In this document: in pieces, positions 12,007 to 22,861 of the stretch | Position numbering within the stretch: the stretch's first letter is position 1 | How the letters are laid out: each line of letters opens with the position of its first letter | NCBI RefSeq assembly: GCF_021869535.1 | Contig: NW_026262712.1 | Coordinates: forward strand, 100,940,140-101,004,139 | Origin: Mytilus californianus | Taxonomy: Eukaryota > Mollusca > Bivalvia > Mytilida > Mytilidae | Reading direction: 5' to 3' | Length of the DNA stretch: 64,000 nucleotides | Notes under the pieces: generated by a model | Database searches by the model: none | What the model was told of the DNA's origin: nothing | Seen by the model: the letters and a program-made list of their open reading frames with translations, nothing else | Program-made: the position numbers and the translations under genes

Positions 12007-12186
12007 TGCGCCAGTGTATTGTATTGATTACATGTATTGATTTGTATTATCTCCCTTACTCCATGTGTCATATACATGTATGATTATTGATGGGTTATTT
12101 CCCTTTATTGTTTACCGCCTCACGATCATTATTAAATGTGCCTTTCTAACGATCACATGTGTTATAGTTTTCTCTGCTTACTGGCG
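12007..12186 (+). repeat. 5' LTR of the full-length element
   Basis: 180 bp, TGCGCCAGTG...ACTGGCG, matched by 17604-17783. The LTR is short for Ty3/gypsy. The ends form CGCCAGT/ACTGGCG inverted repeats but do not finish in the usual CA. Confidence 0.87.
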
Positions 12187-12200
12187 TGGCGGCAGCGGTT
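12187..12200 (+). promoter_or_regulatory. Putative tRNA primer-binding site
   Basis: TGGCGGCAGCGG follows the 5' LTR with no gap. A TGG start is expected because tRNAs end in CCA. The tRNA was not identified. The same site follows the LTRs at 461 and 6324. Confidence 0.45.
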
Positions 12201-12340
12201 TAAGAAACCCACATCTCAAATAACTCAAGAATTTGAACATTATTCCACTCTAGAAGTAAAAGGTGAGCAGGAAAATTTGTCATTTATTTTGACTAACACG
12301 ACAACATTTTCTATTGTTGGACTTAACTGATCTTTACAAA

Positions 12341-13225
12341 ATGGCAAGCACACGTGCTCCAAAACAATGGTCACTCTCAAAAGTTGAAACAATAACATCG
12401 TTTGAAGCGTGGAGACAAAACTTACAATATACCTTGTCCCTTGATCAAAACTTCGCAGCGTTCCTTGTAGATGGATTTACATGGCTAAAGAAAACCAACG
12501 CCAATCCTTTGCGTGGCATTGCTGACGATGGCGAGGAGGTTGCCGAAGCTAACCGACGAACAGCAGCCCAAAAGTGCACACATTTGGACCTTATGCTTGG
12601 TCAAATAGCAAATTACTGTCCGATTATTTCAAGAAACACTATAATTAAAAATTCTACATCAATTAATTTTATTTGGCAGTCAATACGTCTACACTACGGA
12701 TTTCAGTCTACTGGTGGACACTTTCTTGATTTTAATAGCATCTTTTTGGAACCAAATGAGCGTCCTGAGGACTTATTTCAGCGATTGGCTAGTTTTATTG
12801 AAGACAATTTGCTTCGTGCCGGTGGCAATATTCATCACCACGGAGAAGTACCTGAAGCCGACGAAGAACTATCACCTTCTTTGGAAAACCTGATTGTACT
12901 TACTTGGTTAAGACTTATTAATCGTGACTTACCCAACCTAGTGAAGCAGCGATATGGAACTGAATTACGGTCAAAAACATTAGCTTCTTTGAAACCTGAA
13001 ATTTCACAGGCACTTGATAGTTTACTTGACGAAATTCATTCAGCCACTGATGCCAAGGTTTTACGGGCGTCAATAAAAGACAAACATTTTGACAGAAGTG
13101 CAAAGAAGACAGGTAGTATAAGAACTGGTCGTCAAATAAAGTGTTGTGTTTTATGTAAGCAAGCAGGTCGTCCGTCCCAACATTTTTTAAGTACTTGTAA
13201 ATATTTACCTGATGAAGACAAATAA
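12341..13225 (+). pseudogene. Gag of the full-length element, ended by a premature TAA
   Basis: The same Gag as in copies 1 and 2, beginning ATGGCAAGC. It contains the capsid-like region and zinc knuckle, then stops at TAA 13223-13225 where copies 1 and 2 read CAA. The following protease-RT ORF is in the same frame. The stop sits between the zinc knuckle and protease, a place where some retroelements use stop readthrough. Because both other copies lack it, a private nonsense mutation after the duplication is more likely. Confidence 0.8.
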
Positions 13226-15622
13226 TATATGTCCAGAGTTAGGCAATCTTATTGTACAGAAGTAGTTGATAGTGAGTCTGAGGACAATGTTGATAATGAA
13301 CAAGTCTCATTTTTAAATGCTAATGTAGGTCCTAGTAAGCTTGAAGTTGTATCTGCTTTAAGACGGGTGAGCACTAAACAGTCCCCTTACTTTAAGGCAT
13401 TTTATAAAAATTTTCCGCTTGAGCTAACACTAGATACGGGTGCTGAGGTGAGTATGATAAAAGCTTCTTCCGCGGATTACATCGGCGTAACAATCAAGAA
13501 AAGCAACCATTCCGCTCTACAAGCTGACGGCGTTACCCCGTTAAATATAGTTGGTAAATGTCATTTCACACTTTCGAGAGACGGAATCGAGTTACAGTTA
13601 GAGGCCCTAGTAGTGAACGACTTGGACGTTGATATACTCGCCGGTATCCCTTTCATGTCATCGAACGACATCGCGATTTTCCCTAGCAAACATAAAATCG
13701 TCATACGCGACAAGGTAACTGTTATGTATGGTAGCCCAAACGAGGAACTTAACTCTAGTAATACTCGCGTACGTAGAACACAGGCCTTTCTTATCCGGGC
13801 TCCATCAGCAAGTTCAGTAGTTTGGCCAGGATGTTACGGCGAATACGACATCCCGTCGGAAATAGAAATGGATTGCATTCTCGCGATCGAGCCTCACACT
13901 GACGCTTCTCGTACGAAAGATTGGCCCAGTCCGCAAATTGCTCAGTCTGTCGCAGGCAAAACACGCATCGTGAATAACACGTCAGTACCGCAATTCATAC
14001 AACGAAATGAACATTTCTGTCGAGTACGACTTACGACTACCGTAGACAACGCACCAGAGGCTCCCGACAATATCCGTGACCTAAAAACAACAAACTACAT
14101 AGACACAACACATACTTCCCACTTTTTCAAACAAGTCTCTGTAGACCCAGATAATTTACTTAGTCCAGATCTCCAAACCAAGTTTAATGGACTTCTGCGA
14201 AAGTTCAGTGAAGTTTTTAGTCCTAATTTTGAAGGGTATAATGGGGCAATAGGTCCCTTTGAAGCATCTGTTAATATGGGTCCTGTCCAGCCTCCCCAAA
14301 GGAAAGGTAGAATGCCACAGTATTCAAAAAATAATTTGGTAGAACTCCAAAACAAATTTGACGAATTGGATAGTAAAGGAGTGTTCCGTAAACCCGAAGA
14401 CGTCGGAATTTCAGTCGAGTATATTAACCCTTCATTTCTTGTCAAAAAAGCTTCCGGTGGTTTCCGACTTGTAACGGCATTTGCCGATGTTGGCAGATAT
14501 AGTAAGCCGCAACCCTCTCTTATGCCCGACGTGGATTCCACACTCCGTACGATCGCTCAGTGGAAATATATAATCAAGTCTGATCTTACAAGCGCATTTT
14601 ACCAAATCCCCCTGGCAAAAGATTCGATGAAGTATTGCGGAGTCGCGACCCCTTATCGTGGAGTTCGCGTATATACACGTTGTGCGATGGGAATGCCTGG
14701 TTCCGAAACGGCTCTTGAAGAACTAATGTGTCGTATTGTGGGGGATTTCTTACAAAAGGGTTGCGTAGCTAAATTGGCAGATGACTTATTTTGTGGCGGT
14801 AATACCCCGGGGGAGCTTTTATACAATTGGGAATGCGTTCTTCAGTCGCTACAAAAATCAGGAATATGTCTATCACCTAGCAAAACTGTTATTTGCCCAA
14901 AATCGATAACAATCCTAGGTTGGATTTGGTCACAGGGTTCAATTTCCGCTAGCACACACAGAGTAGCAACACTAGCCTCTTGTCCCGTACCAGACACTGT
15001 GCGGGGTCTTCGATCATTTATCGGTGCTTACAAGATGCTAAGCCGCGTTATACCGAATTGTTCCAACTTAATAGCCCCATTAGAAGAGAAAATAAGTGGT
15101 ATGAAATCAGCTGACAAAATTATTTGGTCCGACATGCTAAGAGAACATTTCGAGTTTGCCCAAAAGTCTCTGAGCTCCCGTAAAGCCATCACGCTACCTA
15201 AATGCAGTGATCAACTGTGGATAGTCACAGACGGATCTGTCACTAAACGCGGTATCGGAGCGACCCTATACATAAACCGTGACGGTAAAGTGTCTTTAGC
15301 AGGATTTTTCAGTGCTAAGTTGCGTAAACATCAGGTGTTGTGGCTACCGTGTGAAATCGAAGCGCTTTCCATTGCTGCTAGTGTCAAACATTTCAGTCCC
15401 TTTATTATTCAGTCAAAACTGCAAGCTAATGTGTTGACAGACAGTAAACCATGCGTACAGGTTTTGAAAAACTATGTCGTGGTGAATTTTCGGCCAGTCC
15501 GCGTGTCACATCGTTTCTTTCGTTGTAAGCCGATACCAGGTCAGCGTCAATCATTTATCTGGTCGTGCAAATATTCCATCCGACTTTGCAAGCAGAAACG
15601 CACCCGTATGTACAGAGCCTAA
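13226..15622 (+). pseudogene. Protease, reverse transcriptase and RNase H of the Ty3-like element
   Basis: In the gag frame. It holds an aspartic protease (DTGA at 13434-13445). A Ty3-type RT follows with SDLTSAFYQIPL, a fingers/palm region, GMPGSE and a catalytic box that reads LADD (14774-14785) instead of the usual YVDD/YIDD. RNase H is recognisable from VTDGSV (near 15226) to VLTDSK (near 15433). The reading frame then goes wrong: sequence typical of the RNase H end and connection appears in other frames from about 15460 to 15540, so at least two frameshifts are present. The ORF's last 50 or so residues are out-of-frame translation. Confidence 0.85.
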
Positions 15623-17231
15623 TTGTCAGGTTTGTTGCTTTATATCGCGTACCGAAGATTCTGTCGTACGAGCCGTAAGCATTCAAGACGTTCTCAATGA
15701 CGAATTTCGCCTACCTTTCACCACCAGGTCGGCCTGGATTAATATTCAATCAGAATGCCCTGATCTTAGGCGCACTCACGCTCATCTAAAACAAGGCAGT
15801 CGGCCCTCCAAAAAATTGACAAACATCAAAGACGTCAAACGTTACCTAAATGTTGCATCAATCGCCAAAGACGGTTTGTTAGTTGTTCGGCGTTGTGATC
15901 CTCTTGCTCCACCCAACGAATTGATCATTGTTCCACGTAGCGTTCTTGACGGACTCGTCAACGCTCTACATATTAAGTTGGACCATCCGTCAAAACACCA
16001 ATTAAACCTTGTCTTAAAACGTCACTTTTACGCTTTAGATATGCCAAAGGCGGCCGAACAGGCTAGTGACTCCTGTCACACATGCACGTCTTTAAAACGG
16101 TTCCCTAAAAGCCTCGTCGAGCAGTCTTCAGAAGACCCGAAGGACTTGGTTGGCATATCTTACGTGGCTGACGTTCTTAAGCGCAACCGTCAACTCATCC
16201 TGGTCGTCAGAGAAACTGTAACTTCGTACACTAGTACGTGCTTTATCAAAGACGAAAAACTGGGTAGCTTGCGAGATGGGCTAATACACTTATTGATACC
16301 TTTAAAGCCTTTTAACGGTCCCAGTGTTGTCGTTCGTGTTGACCCAGCCCCGGGTTTTCGCCCTTTATGTGACGATTCCTATTTAAAGAAGCTCAACATA
16401 TCAATTGAAATTGGCCGTGTCAAAAATCAGAACAAAAATCCAGTTGCCGATAAAGCCATCGCTGAGCTAGAAGACGAGTTACTTCGTGAGGAACGCGATA
16501 ATTCTCCTCTATCTGAAAATACACTAGTTATTGCTACCACGAGACTTAATTCAAGGCTTCGCCAGCGTGGATTGTCCTCCCGCGAACTATGGACTCAAAG
16601 AAGTCAGTTTACTCATGAACAATTACCAATTTCTGACATGAACCTTATTCGCGCACAACACGAGGCCCGAAATAAAAATCACGGATTTAGCGAAATTTCT
16701 AAATGCAGTCGACCCGGTCGTCCGATCCCTGATATTTCTATAGGGGATTTGGTTTACCTTTATACCGACAGGTCAAAGACCCAATCGAGAGATCGGTACC
16801 TTGTTGTAGCGCGTGATGGCGAATGATGTTTCATCAAAAAATTTTCAGGCAATCAACTCCGCGCCTCGTCCTACAAAGTAAAACTTTCGGAATGTTATAA
16901 AGTTTTAAACACTATAAGTGTCCACCGAAATCCAAGATATTCTCAGAACGAATACAATCAGGAGTCTGATTGTGATGACTATGATGAAGATAGCCTTCCT
17001 GGGCCTATCTGTGACCTACCACCAGCTCGCGCGGAGCCCCCGCCTATTCTTATTTGCGAAAATATCGACGATGTTGAAAATTTGGACGAGCCGACTGGGC
17101 AACCTGATAATAGTCTCGAACGTGACTTGACACGTAGTAAGTCCAGCAATGAACAAGATAATAAACGCGTTCTCCGTAAGCGCTCCGAATTGAAAACGCC
17201 AGCGCGGTTTAAAGATTTCATTGCCTTTTAA
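15530..17231 (+). pseudogene. RNase H end, integrase and C-terminal tail of the Ty3-like element
   Basis: An open frame from about 15530 contains the connection region and then integrase. The zinc-binding part has His residues in IKLDHPSKH and the pair CHTC near 16076-16087. The catalytic core follows, with an RVDPAPGF segment (near 16335) that plausibly carries one catalytic Asp. A basic C-terminal domain (GDLVYLYTD) follows. TGA at 16824-16826 interrupts; the frame then stays open to about 17231, encoding an acidic, proline-rich tail ending TPARFKDFIAF. The core is diverged from common gypsy integrases, so catalytic residues are only tentatively assigned. Confidence 0.75.
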
Positions 17232-17562
17232 ATTTAATGCTCACTCGTCCTTAGGTTGTTAACTTAGAGATACGTCATATTTCTTTCTGTATTTTATTTA
17301 CTGCTCATTTTATGTTTATTACAATGTGCATGCACAGTACTTTTTGTTTAACTACTTATACAATATATATATATACATTCATTTGATTGCATTCGATGAA
17401 GATATAGAAAAGACTTTAAAGGAGAAAAGAAATATCAGAATTATTTTGTTTCTTATTGATAGTTATGTGTTTAGTTTATGCATATTGATCACATTTATTT
17501 TCATATATGTTCTTACGATAACAGAGATTATTAGTTAACAATTGTAAGGATATTAGATGTAA

Positions 17563-17603
17563 AGAGAGAGAGAGAGAAAGAGACTTTAAAGGAGAAAAGA
17601 AGT
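17563..17603 (+). promoter_or_regulatory. Polypurine tract
   Basis: Nearly all-purine stretch, a GA-dinucleotide run followed by ACTTTAAAGGAGAAAAGAAG, lying immediately before the 3' LTR, where plus-strand priming is expected. A similar AAAAGACTTTAAAGGAG block occurs earlier near 17407, perhaps a duplicated tract. Confidence 0.6.
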
Positions 17604-17783
17604 TGCGCCAGTGTATTGTATTGATTACATGTATTGATTTGTATTATCTCCCTTACTCCGTGTGTCATATACATGTATGATTATTGATGGGTTATTTCCC
17701 TTTATTGTTTACCGCCTCACGATCATTATTAAATGTGCCTTTCTAACGATCACATGTGTTATAGTTTTCTCTGTTTACTGGCG
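17604..17783 (+). repeat. 3' LTR of the full-length element
   Basis: Same length and ends as the 5' LTR with two substitutions. It lies directly after a purine tract and is followed by unrelated sequence beginning CTGTTCATG. Confidence 0.87.
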
Positions 17784-17839
17784 CTGTTCATGTACATGTA
17801 TGTTAACCAGATATCTGAAATTATAGAAAATACATTTGT

Positions 17840-18265
17840 ATGCCCCCACAGTAGCTGAGGGGCATTACGTTTTACCCTTGTCCATCTGTCCGTGCGTCCG
17901 TCCTTACATCCCAAAGTTGGTTTTCTTTCTCTAACTTTAGTTTGCATCAATCAAATGTTATGAAATTTATACACAATGCTTATTACCACAAAACACAGAT
18001 CAAGTTTGAATTTTATTGGCGTCACTTTAACCGTTCCAGAGTTATGCCCCTTTACAAATGGTAAAATTGCTGAATTTTTCATTTCCATTCTCTAACTTTA
18101 GTTTGCCTCAACTAAATGTTATGAAACTTATACACAATATGTATTACCACAAAACTCAGATCAAGCACAAATTTGGGTAGCATCACTTTTACCGTTCTTC
18201 AGTTATGTCTCTTTATATGATCTGCAAGAGTGGGCATCATCTGTGTCTTATGGACACATTCCCCA
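17840..18265. mobile_element. Hairpin-ended tandem-repeat element, ATGCCCC family
   Basis: Starts with an ATGCCCCC ... GGGGCAT hairpin (17840-17865). Two internal blocks containing CTCTAACTTTAGTTTGC and ACACAAT lie about 162 bp apart (17929 and 18091). GGGCAT near 18232 matches the stem at the far end. No coding content. Confidence 0.55.
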
Positions 18266-19245
18266 TTTATTGTAGTCTGTTATGCTTAAATATTTAGCTT
18301 TAACTACATGAGTAACTTTGCAGAGGCAGATTTAGAGGGGGAAATATTTGGTTGATTATATAGGGAATCACTGAAGCATGGCTGTACAGCCCCACCCCAC
18401 CCCCCCTTTTATGAAAATTTCTGGGTCCGCCACTGCTTTGTTTTCATTCGTAACATTACTAGTATAAATAATTTTGAAGACTTGTTAAAGTAATTATATG
18501 CTCTTGACTGATAAAATACTCTCTCTTTACTTTCAACATGTCCAATACATATACTTGATCAATATAATAGAAGAACAAGACAGATGAGGCTGTCTCTATC
18601 ATAGTACATACATGTATGTTAAATTGTTCAGAAAACAACCAACCATCAAACAAAATCAATAGGTATCTAATGAGTTTAATGTCTGGAAATGATGATGCTC
18701 AACAAAAAGTAAAAATGTGAAATGAAATGAAATACAAGTTTAAAGATTTGTGTACTTATTCTGATAATAAATACGTACAAATTTGATTAGGGAATCCACA
18801 CCTCAAGGACTAATCCCAAAAAAGATTACTCAAGGACCAGTGTTTTTATTTCCCCAAAAAATGTTCAAAGATAAGAAGATGTGGGTCCTAGAAATGGATT
18901 AATCACAATGTCAATTTATAAATTTACTTTAGGTAACCTATCTCTATAAGTAACATTTTTTTAAGGACAATAAAACATTGTCATTAACCAGAGGAACATA
19001 TCAATTAAAATGTGTTTGAATAAACACTAGTATTAAGTAACAGGGTATGTAGGTAGGGAAACCCTAAACAAACATGCATGTATATTTTTTTTTCACCTTT
19101 TAGTCTGGAAAAGCTAGTAATAATTATTAAAGAAAATAATTAAATGAGATCCTTTGAAATGGATGTTAAGTAATCTTAAATAAGCTTTTTATGGAGTCAG
19201 CATTGTTTTGAATATTCCATAATTATATTTAAATTAATATTTCAG
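18266..19245. other. Non-coding interval with a repeat fragment
   Basis: 18318-18437 is a C-rich repeat fragment ending GTCCGCCACTG, similar to the end of the fragment at 28012-28162. The remainder is AT-rich with no gene or repeat I can identify. Confidence 0.4.
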
Positions 19246-19494
19246 GAGCAGACATTCTTCCCTGGTCTATATAGCTTCATGGAACGGAATCAGACACAGA
19301 AAATTTGGGGAAATGAAATTGAGAGTCACTGTGAACAATTCACACACATGCCAGACATAAAGGAATGGCCAGACACAGGCTCAGCTATAGAGATTGTATC
19401 AACTGGAAGCAACAGCATTTTCATCAGAAAACTAAAAAAGGATGTGAAAAACATGAAATATGCATTTGGAAATCTTCAGCCACCAAACAAGTAG
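19246..19494 (+). CDS. Terminal exon of an unidentified gene
   Basis: A good acceptor (AATTAATATTTCAG) is followed by 82 open codons starting EQTFFPGLYSFMERNQTQ and ending in TAG at 19492-19494. Composition is protein-like: charged, with Trp and Cys, and less AT-rich than the surroundings. I do not recognise the family. Upstream exons are not found; if the gene runs left to right they lie left of the retrotransposon region, or the first exon is diverged. A translation start at the internal ATG (19279) is possible if this is a single-exon gene. Confidence 0.5.
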   Translation, partial: EQTFFPGLYSFMERNQTQKIWGNEIESHCEQFTHMPDIKEWPDTGSAIEIVSTGSNSIFIRKLKKDVKNMKYAFGNLQPPNK

Positions 19495-20577
19495 ATATGC
19501 CAGGAAATGCAAATTGTTTGTTAATATAAATGTCAATGATGTCTGTACAAAAGCAAAGATATATAAGCCTTTTTCATTTATACATGTAACAGTCATATAC
19601 AATACAGATTTAAGACCAACAGACATTCTTTAAATCTTTGGTAGCCAGTAGAACCTAGTCCAAGACTCCATATTTTCAACTCGTTATGAACATGATGAAG
19701 ACATATTTGACCAATCTGGTTTCCAACAGAAGTTTAAAAATAAGTTCTACATGTACATGACATGTCAGATGATAATCAGCAATGAAGGTGATATAGGATT
19801 TAATTTCAAAGTAATGTTGAGAAGTATAAAGTAAAGTTGAACCTCCCACCATAATAGCATTCTGCACATTTTGAATCACATATGGATCAAGCTGTTGTAC
19901 TTGTAAACTAAAAGATTGTTGCTTGCCAGGTACATTGTACATGTTGACAGTGCTATAAGTTCATTAAATAAAATGCAGTTCAGAACAGTTAGTAATAGAT
20001 AGATTTCTTCTGTCTTTATTTGAACGGATGAACCCGATATTAAATTAAAAAAATAATTCTTCTGACAACTATGTCTGTTCTGGAACTGAAGACTACATGC
20101 CCTTTTTGTATCTTCCTTGTTCATTTTCCTCCAGATAAATGTACCTTTTACTTACTGACTATCACCGTGAGGCTTATAAGGAAGCTTAATTCCTCCAAGG
20201 TCTCCAGTTTTGTCCTGCCTGTGACAAAAATTTCAGAATACAAGACATGCAAGACATGAAATGCTAATCGGACAACAACATTTACTATTTATATAAAGTT
20301 TTATATTTCAGAGGGTAGAAATCACGGATTTTTTCATACTTAAAATCATAATGTATAAGGAATCCTTATGTTTAGAAGTTTCTGTCAAGTCATATGTCCA
20401 TTGTCCTTATCCTCATTTTCATTGTTCAGCGATTCCTTAAAAAACTACATGTATAGTGATTTTATCAAGTGAATTTGTGGCATATAAGTAATAAGATAAC
20501 TATATTTGGTATACATGTGTGGGATCCAAGGTTTACATGTGTTGTCAGACAGCGTTCAACTTGTCTCTCAATTTTTT
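19495..20577. other. Non-coding interval
   Basis: AT-rich sequence after the orphan exon, presumably its 3' UTR and intergenic DNA. Short chance ORFs only; no repeat recognised. Confidence 0.4.
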
Positions 20578-20998
20578 ATATGACCGCAAAAAAATTTTGC
20601 GGTCGTATATTGATATCACGTCGTCGTCAGAAGACCTTTGGTTTCCGTACAATAACTTTAGTAAATGTAAATAGAAATCTATGAAATTTAAACACAAGGT
20701 TAATAACCACAAAAGAAAGGTTGGGATTGATTTTGGGGGTTATAGTCCTAAGTTTAAGAATTAGGGGCCAAAAAGGGGCCCAAATAAGCATTTTTCTAGT
20801 TTCAGACAATAACTTGTGGAACGGTGTATGGATCTCTCTGAAATTATACCACAAGTTTCCATACCACAAAGGAATGGTTAGGATTGACTTTGGGGGGTTA
20901 TGGCTCAAACCGTTAAGGAATTAGGGGCAAAAAAGGGGGAAAAACAAGGGTTTCCTGGTTAATGGACAATTATTTGGCTTTCTAACTATTTTGATCTG

Positions 20999-21034
20999 AG
21001 CGTCACTGATGAGTCTTATGTAGACGAAACGCGC
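20999..21034 (+). ncRNA. Hammerhead ribozyme, 5' part only
   Basis: GCGTCA (21000-21005, helix I strand), the conserved core CTGATGA (21006-21012), helix II GTCT-TATGT-AGAC (21013-21025), GAAA (21026-21029), then CGCGC. The sequence then breaks into AACAGCATAG, so the cleavage triplet and helix I partner are missing. The missing half is present, reversed, at 43291-43322. Not expected to cleave. Confidence 0.7.
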
Positions 21035-21146
21035 AACAGCATAGTGTATTGCACAAAAGCCAAACAAAGGGGGGGGGGGGGGTATTTTTTTTTTTTTTTT
21101 TTTTGGGGGGGGGGGTCAATTCGCAACAGCATAGTGTATTGCACAA
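21034..21146. repeat. Homopolymer block between direct repeats
   Basis: A run of about 14 G, about 20 T and about 10 G (21068-21116) is bracketed by direct repeats of GCAACAGCATAGTGTATTGC near 21033 and 21122. Lengths of such runs are unreliable in assemblies. Confidence 0.75.
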
Positions 21147-21606
21147 TAGCAAAAAATTGAATATAAATTCAAATCATATAACCAATTCTATGTTCTTTGA
21201 CTACAGTTATTATGTGTCAGAAACCTATTATGTGTCAAATATTTAATTACAATCCAAATTCAGACCTGTATCAAGCGCGAATATTGTGTTCATTTTTGTT
21301 CAGGGTTGGACCTCTGCGGTCGTATCCAGCTGCGCTTGGCGAAGCAATTTATTTCGACTTTTAAGTCTACAGATATCTAAATAAAACATTAAGGTATATA
21401 TACTAGGTAAAAATAAAATCAAACAAAAGCCGGTGTTCATGTGACCCCAACCTCATTTCACCCATCAGTGATTAAGGTTAATTTTTTGTGCAAATTGTGG
21501 TTAATTCCATTTCTCAGATTCTACAAAATGTATATAAAGCAGTAGGTCAAAGTTTACATATGAACAAGAAGAGATACTATACATGAAACGTTTATATATG
21601 TCAATG

Positions 21607-21690
21607 ATGATGATGATGATGGATAGCTGCTTACAGTCCAGTGGCAAATTAATATGCATATTCAGGACGAGAATATGTTAATGTGATATG
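21607..21690 (-). repeat. SINE 3'-tail fragment
   Basis: ATGATG repeats followed by GGATAGCTGCTTACAGTCCA and GTGGCAAATTAATATGCAT. This is the reverse complement of the tail of the SINE at 49430-49750. Confidence 0.6.
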
Positions 21691-22860
21691 AATATTAAAC
21701 CTGCTTTGTAGTAGACTAACAGCAACTGAAATAGCAAAAAATAATTAAATGACTAGAATGAAACCTACAAATGTACATTTATATATATAAGGCTTCAATA
21801 GAATGAAAGGCAATTGTCTATGCAATATGTCAAGCTCTAGTCTTTAATGTGTCTATAAAAGTAGTGAATAAATTTAGCAGAAATATCTTGTTCATTGTGT
21901 CTGTGATAATCATGTACATGTACATGTACATCACTACATGTACCACATCTTTTTTATATAGATCTGTCATATGCATTTAATACACAATTCTAAAAATAAA
22001 AAAAAACTATATGCCATGCAACATGTACTACAACAGGGTTTGTGGCTTGGGACAGGCACATGAAGTGTGATTAAAATAGTTTTTGTGTCACCTGAGACCA
22101 TTGTTGCAAAATGCGACACTTAGGGATTACAATCAGCATAATCATGCAGCAGCATAAACTATTTGAATAAAGTTTGATATTTCAAAAGATAGATGACCTG
22201 GATGTTTCATAACTTGTACACAGATACATTTTTGTGTACCTTATGTGTATTCACTAAGTTTCTGTCCATCAAATGTCCATTGTCCTTGACCTTATTTTTA
22301 TGGTTCAGTGACTGCTTGAATAAAAATCATGCTTTTTTTTTCTCATGTGAAATTTTCACTTACAAATGTATTATGGTCAAGTCTTTATCTCAGATTCTAT
22401 AAGCAATAGGTCAACTATATTTGGGGTATGGAAAAGTTGTTAGATGTACATGTGCATGTTGGACTAGCAGTTTTCATCGGACCTTGACCTCTTTTTCATG
22501 GTTCAATCTTTAGTTGTTGTTGTTTAGTCTATTTCTCGGAGACTAGCAATTAGGCCTCTACATTTGGTGTATGGAATGATTTTAAGGTGAACATGTCCGA
22601 CACAGGCATTTTTTATCTGACCTTGACCTTTTTCATGATTCAATTTATGAAATTTATTATTTATGGTTTTGGTCTATTTTGCAGACACTTGAAGCAATAG
22701 GAACACTATATTCTGCATATGGAATGATTATAAGGTGTTCATGTCTTGTCTGGCAAGTTTCATTTGACCTATCCCTCATTTTCATGCCAGGTTCATTTGT
22801 CAGTTCTATTTTTTTGTTGTCTTTTTTTTGTATCAGTTTATCAGATTAAGTAATTTGATT
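21691..22860. other. Non-coding interval with diverged tandem blocks
   Basis: The phrase TGACCTTGACCT(C) ... TTTTCATGGTTCA recurs near 22296, 22485, 22622, 22775 and 23176, suggesting an old diverged tandem array with spacing of roughly 150-190 bp. No gene seen. Confidence 0.45.
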
Positions 22861-22861
22861 T

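Larger units (their letters stand above)
1..13782. repeat. Tandem triplication of a 5863-bp segment
   Basis: Positions 1, 5864 and 11727 begin the same sequence, and each landmark recurs at +5863. Copies 1 and 2 differ by only a few substitutions (near 1649, 1971, 2507, 4523) and two homopolymer indels (near 3070 and 5690). Copy 3 matches up to 13782 and then continues into pol, whereas copies 1 and 2 jump after 2056 and 7919 to an unrelated sequence. The simplest reading is a head-to-tail duplication of a segment made of left flank, LTR, gag and protease, with its right edge after the AACACA at 13777-13782. Whether more copies lie to the left cannot be seen. Assembly duplication is the main alternative, but the private differences of each copy argue against a simple error. 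Confidence 0.93.
12007..17783 (+). mobile_element. Ty3/gypsy-like LTR retrotransposon, full length but decayed
   Basis: The order is 5' LTR (180 bp), gag, protease, RT, RNase H, integrase, purine-rich tract, 3' LTR (180 bp). Integrase after RNase H, and RT motifs such as SDLTSAFYQIPL, place it in the Ty3/gypsy (Metaviridae) group; I cannot name the clade. The two LTRs differ at two positions (A/G near 17660 and C/T near 17775). The coding region has a nonsense codon at 13223-13225, two frameshifts in the C-terminal RNase H region (about 15460-15540) and a nonsense codon at 16824-16826, so this copy is not autonomous. No clear target-site duplication is seen: ATCC lies before the 5' LTR and CTGT after the 3' LTR. 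Confidence 0.88.
20578..21325. mobile_element. Hairpin-ended tandem-repeat element, GACCGC family, with insertion
   Basis: Starts with the near-perfect hairpin ATATGACCGCAAAA / TTTTGCGGTCGTAT (20578-20609) and ends with GCGGTCGTAT at 21316-21325. Two internal blocks (GATTTTGGGGGTTATAG near 20729 and GACTTTGGGGGGTTATGG near 20885) are about 157 bp apart. A half hammerhead sequence and a homopolymer block are embedded at 20999-21146. Confidence 0.55.

Noticed and set aside
14095..14541. 148-codon minus-strand ORF
   Set aside because: Shadow of the RT coding region.
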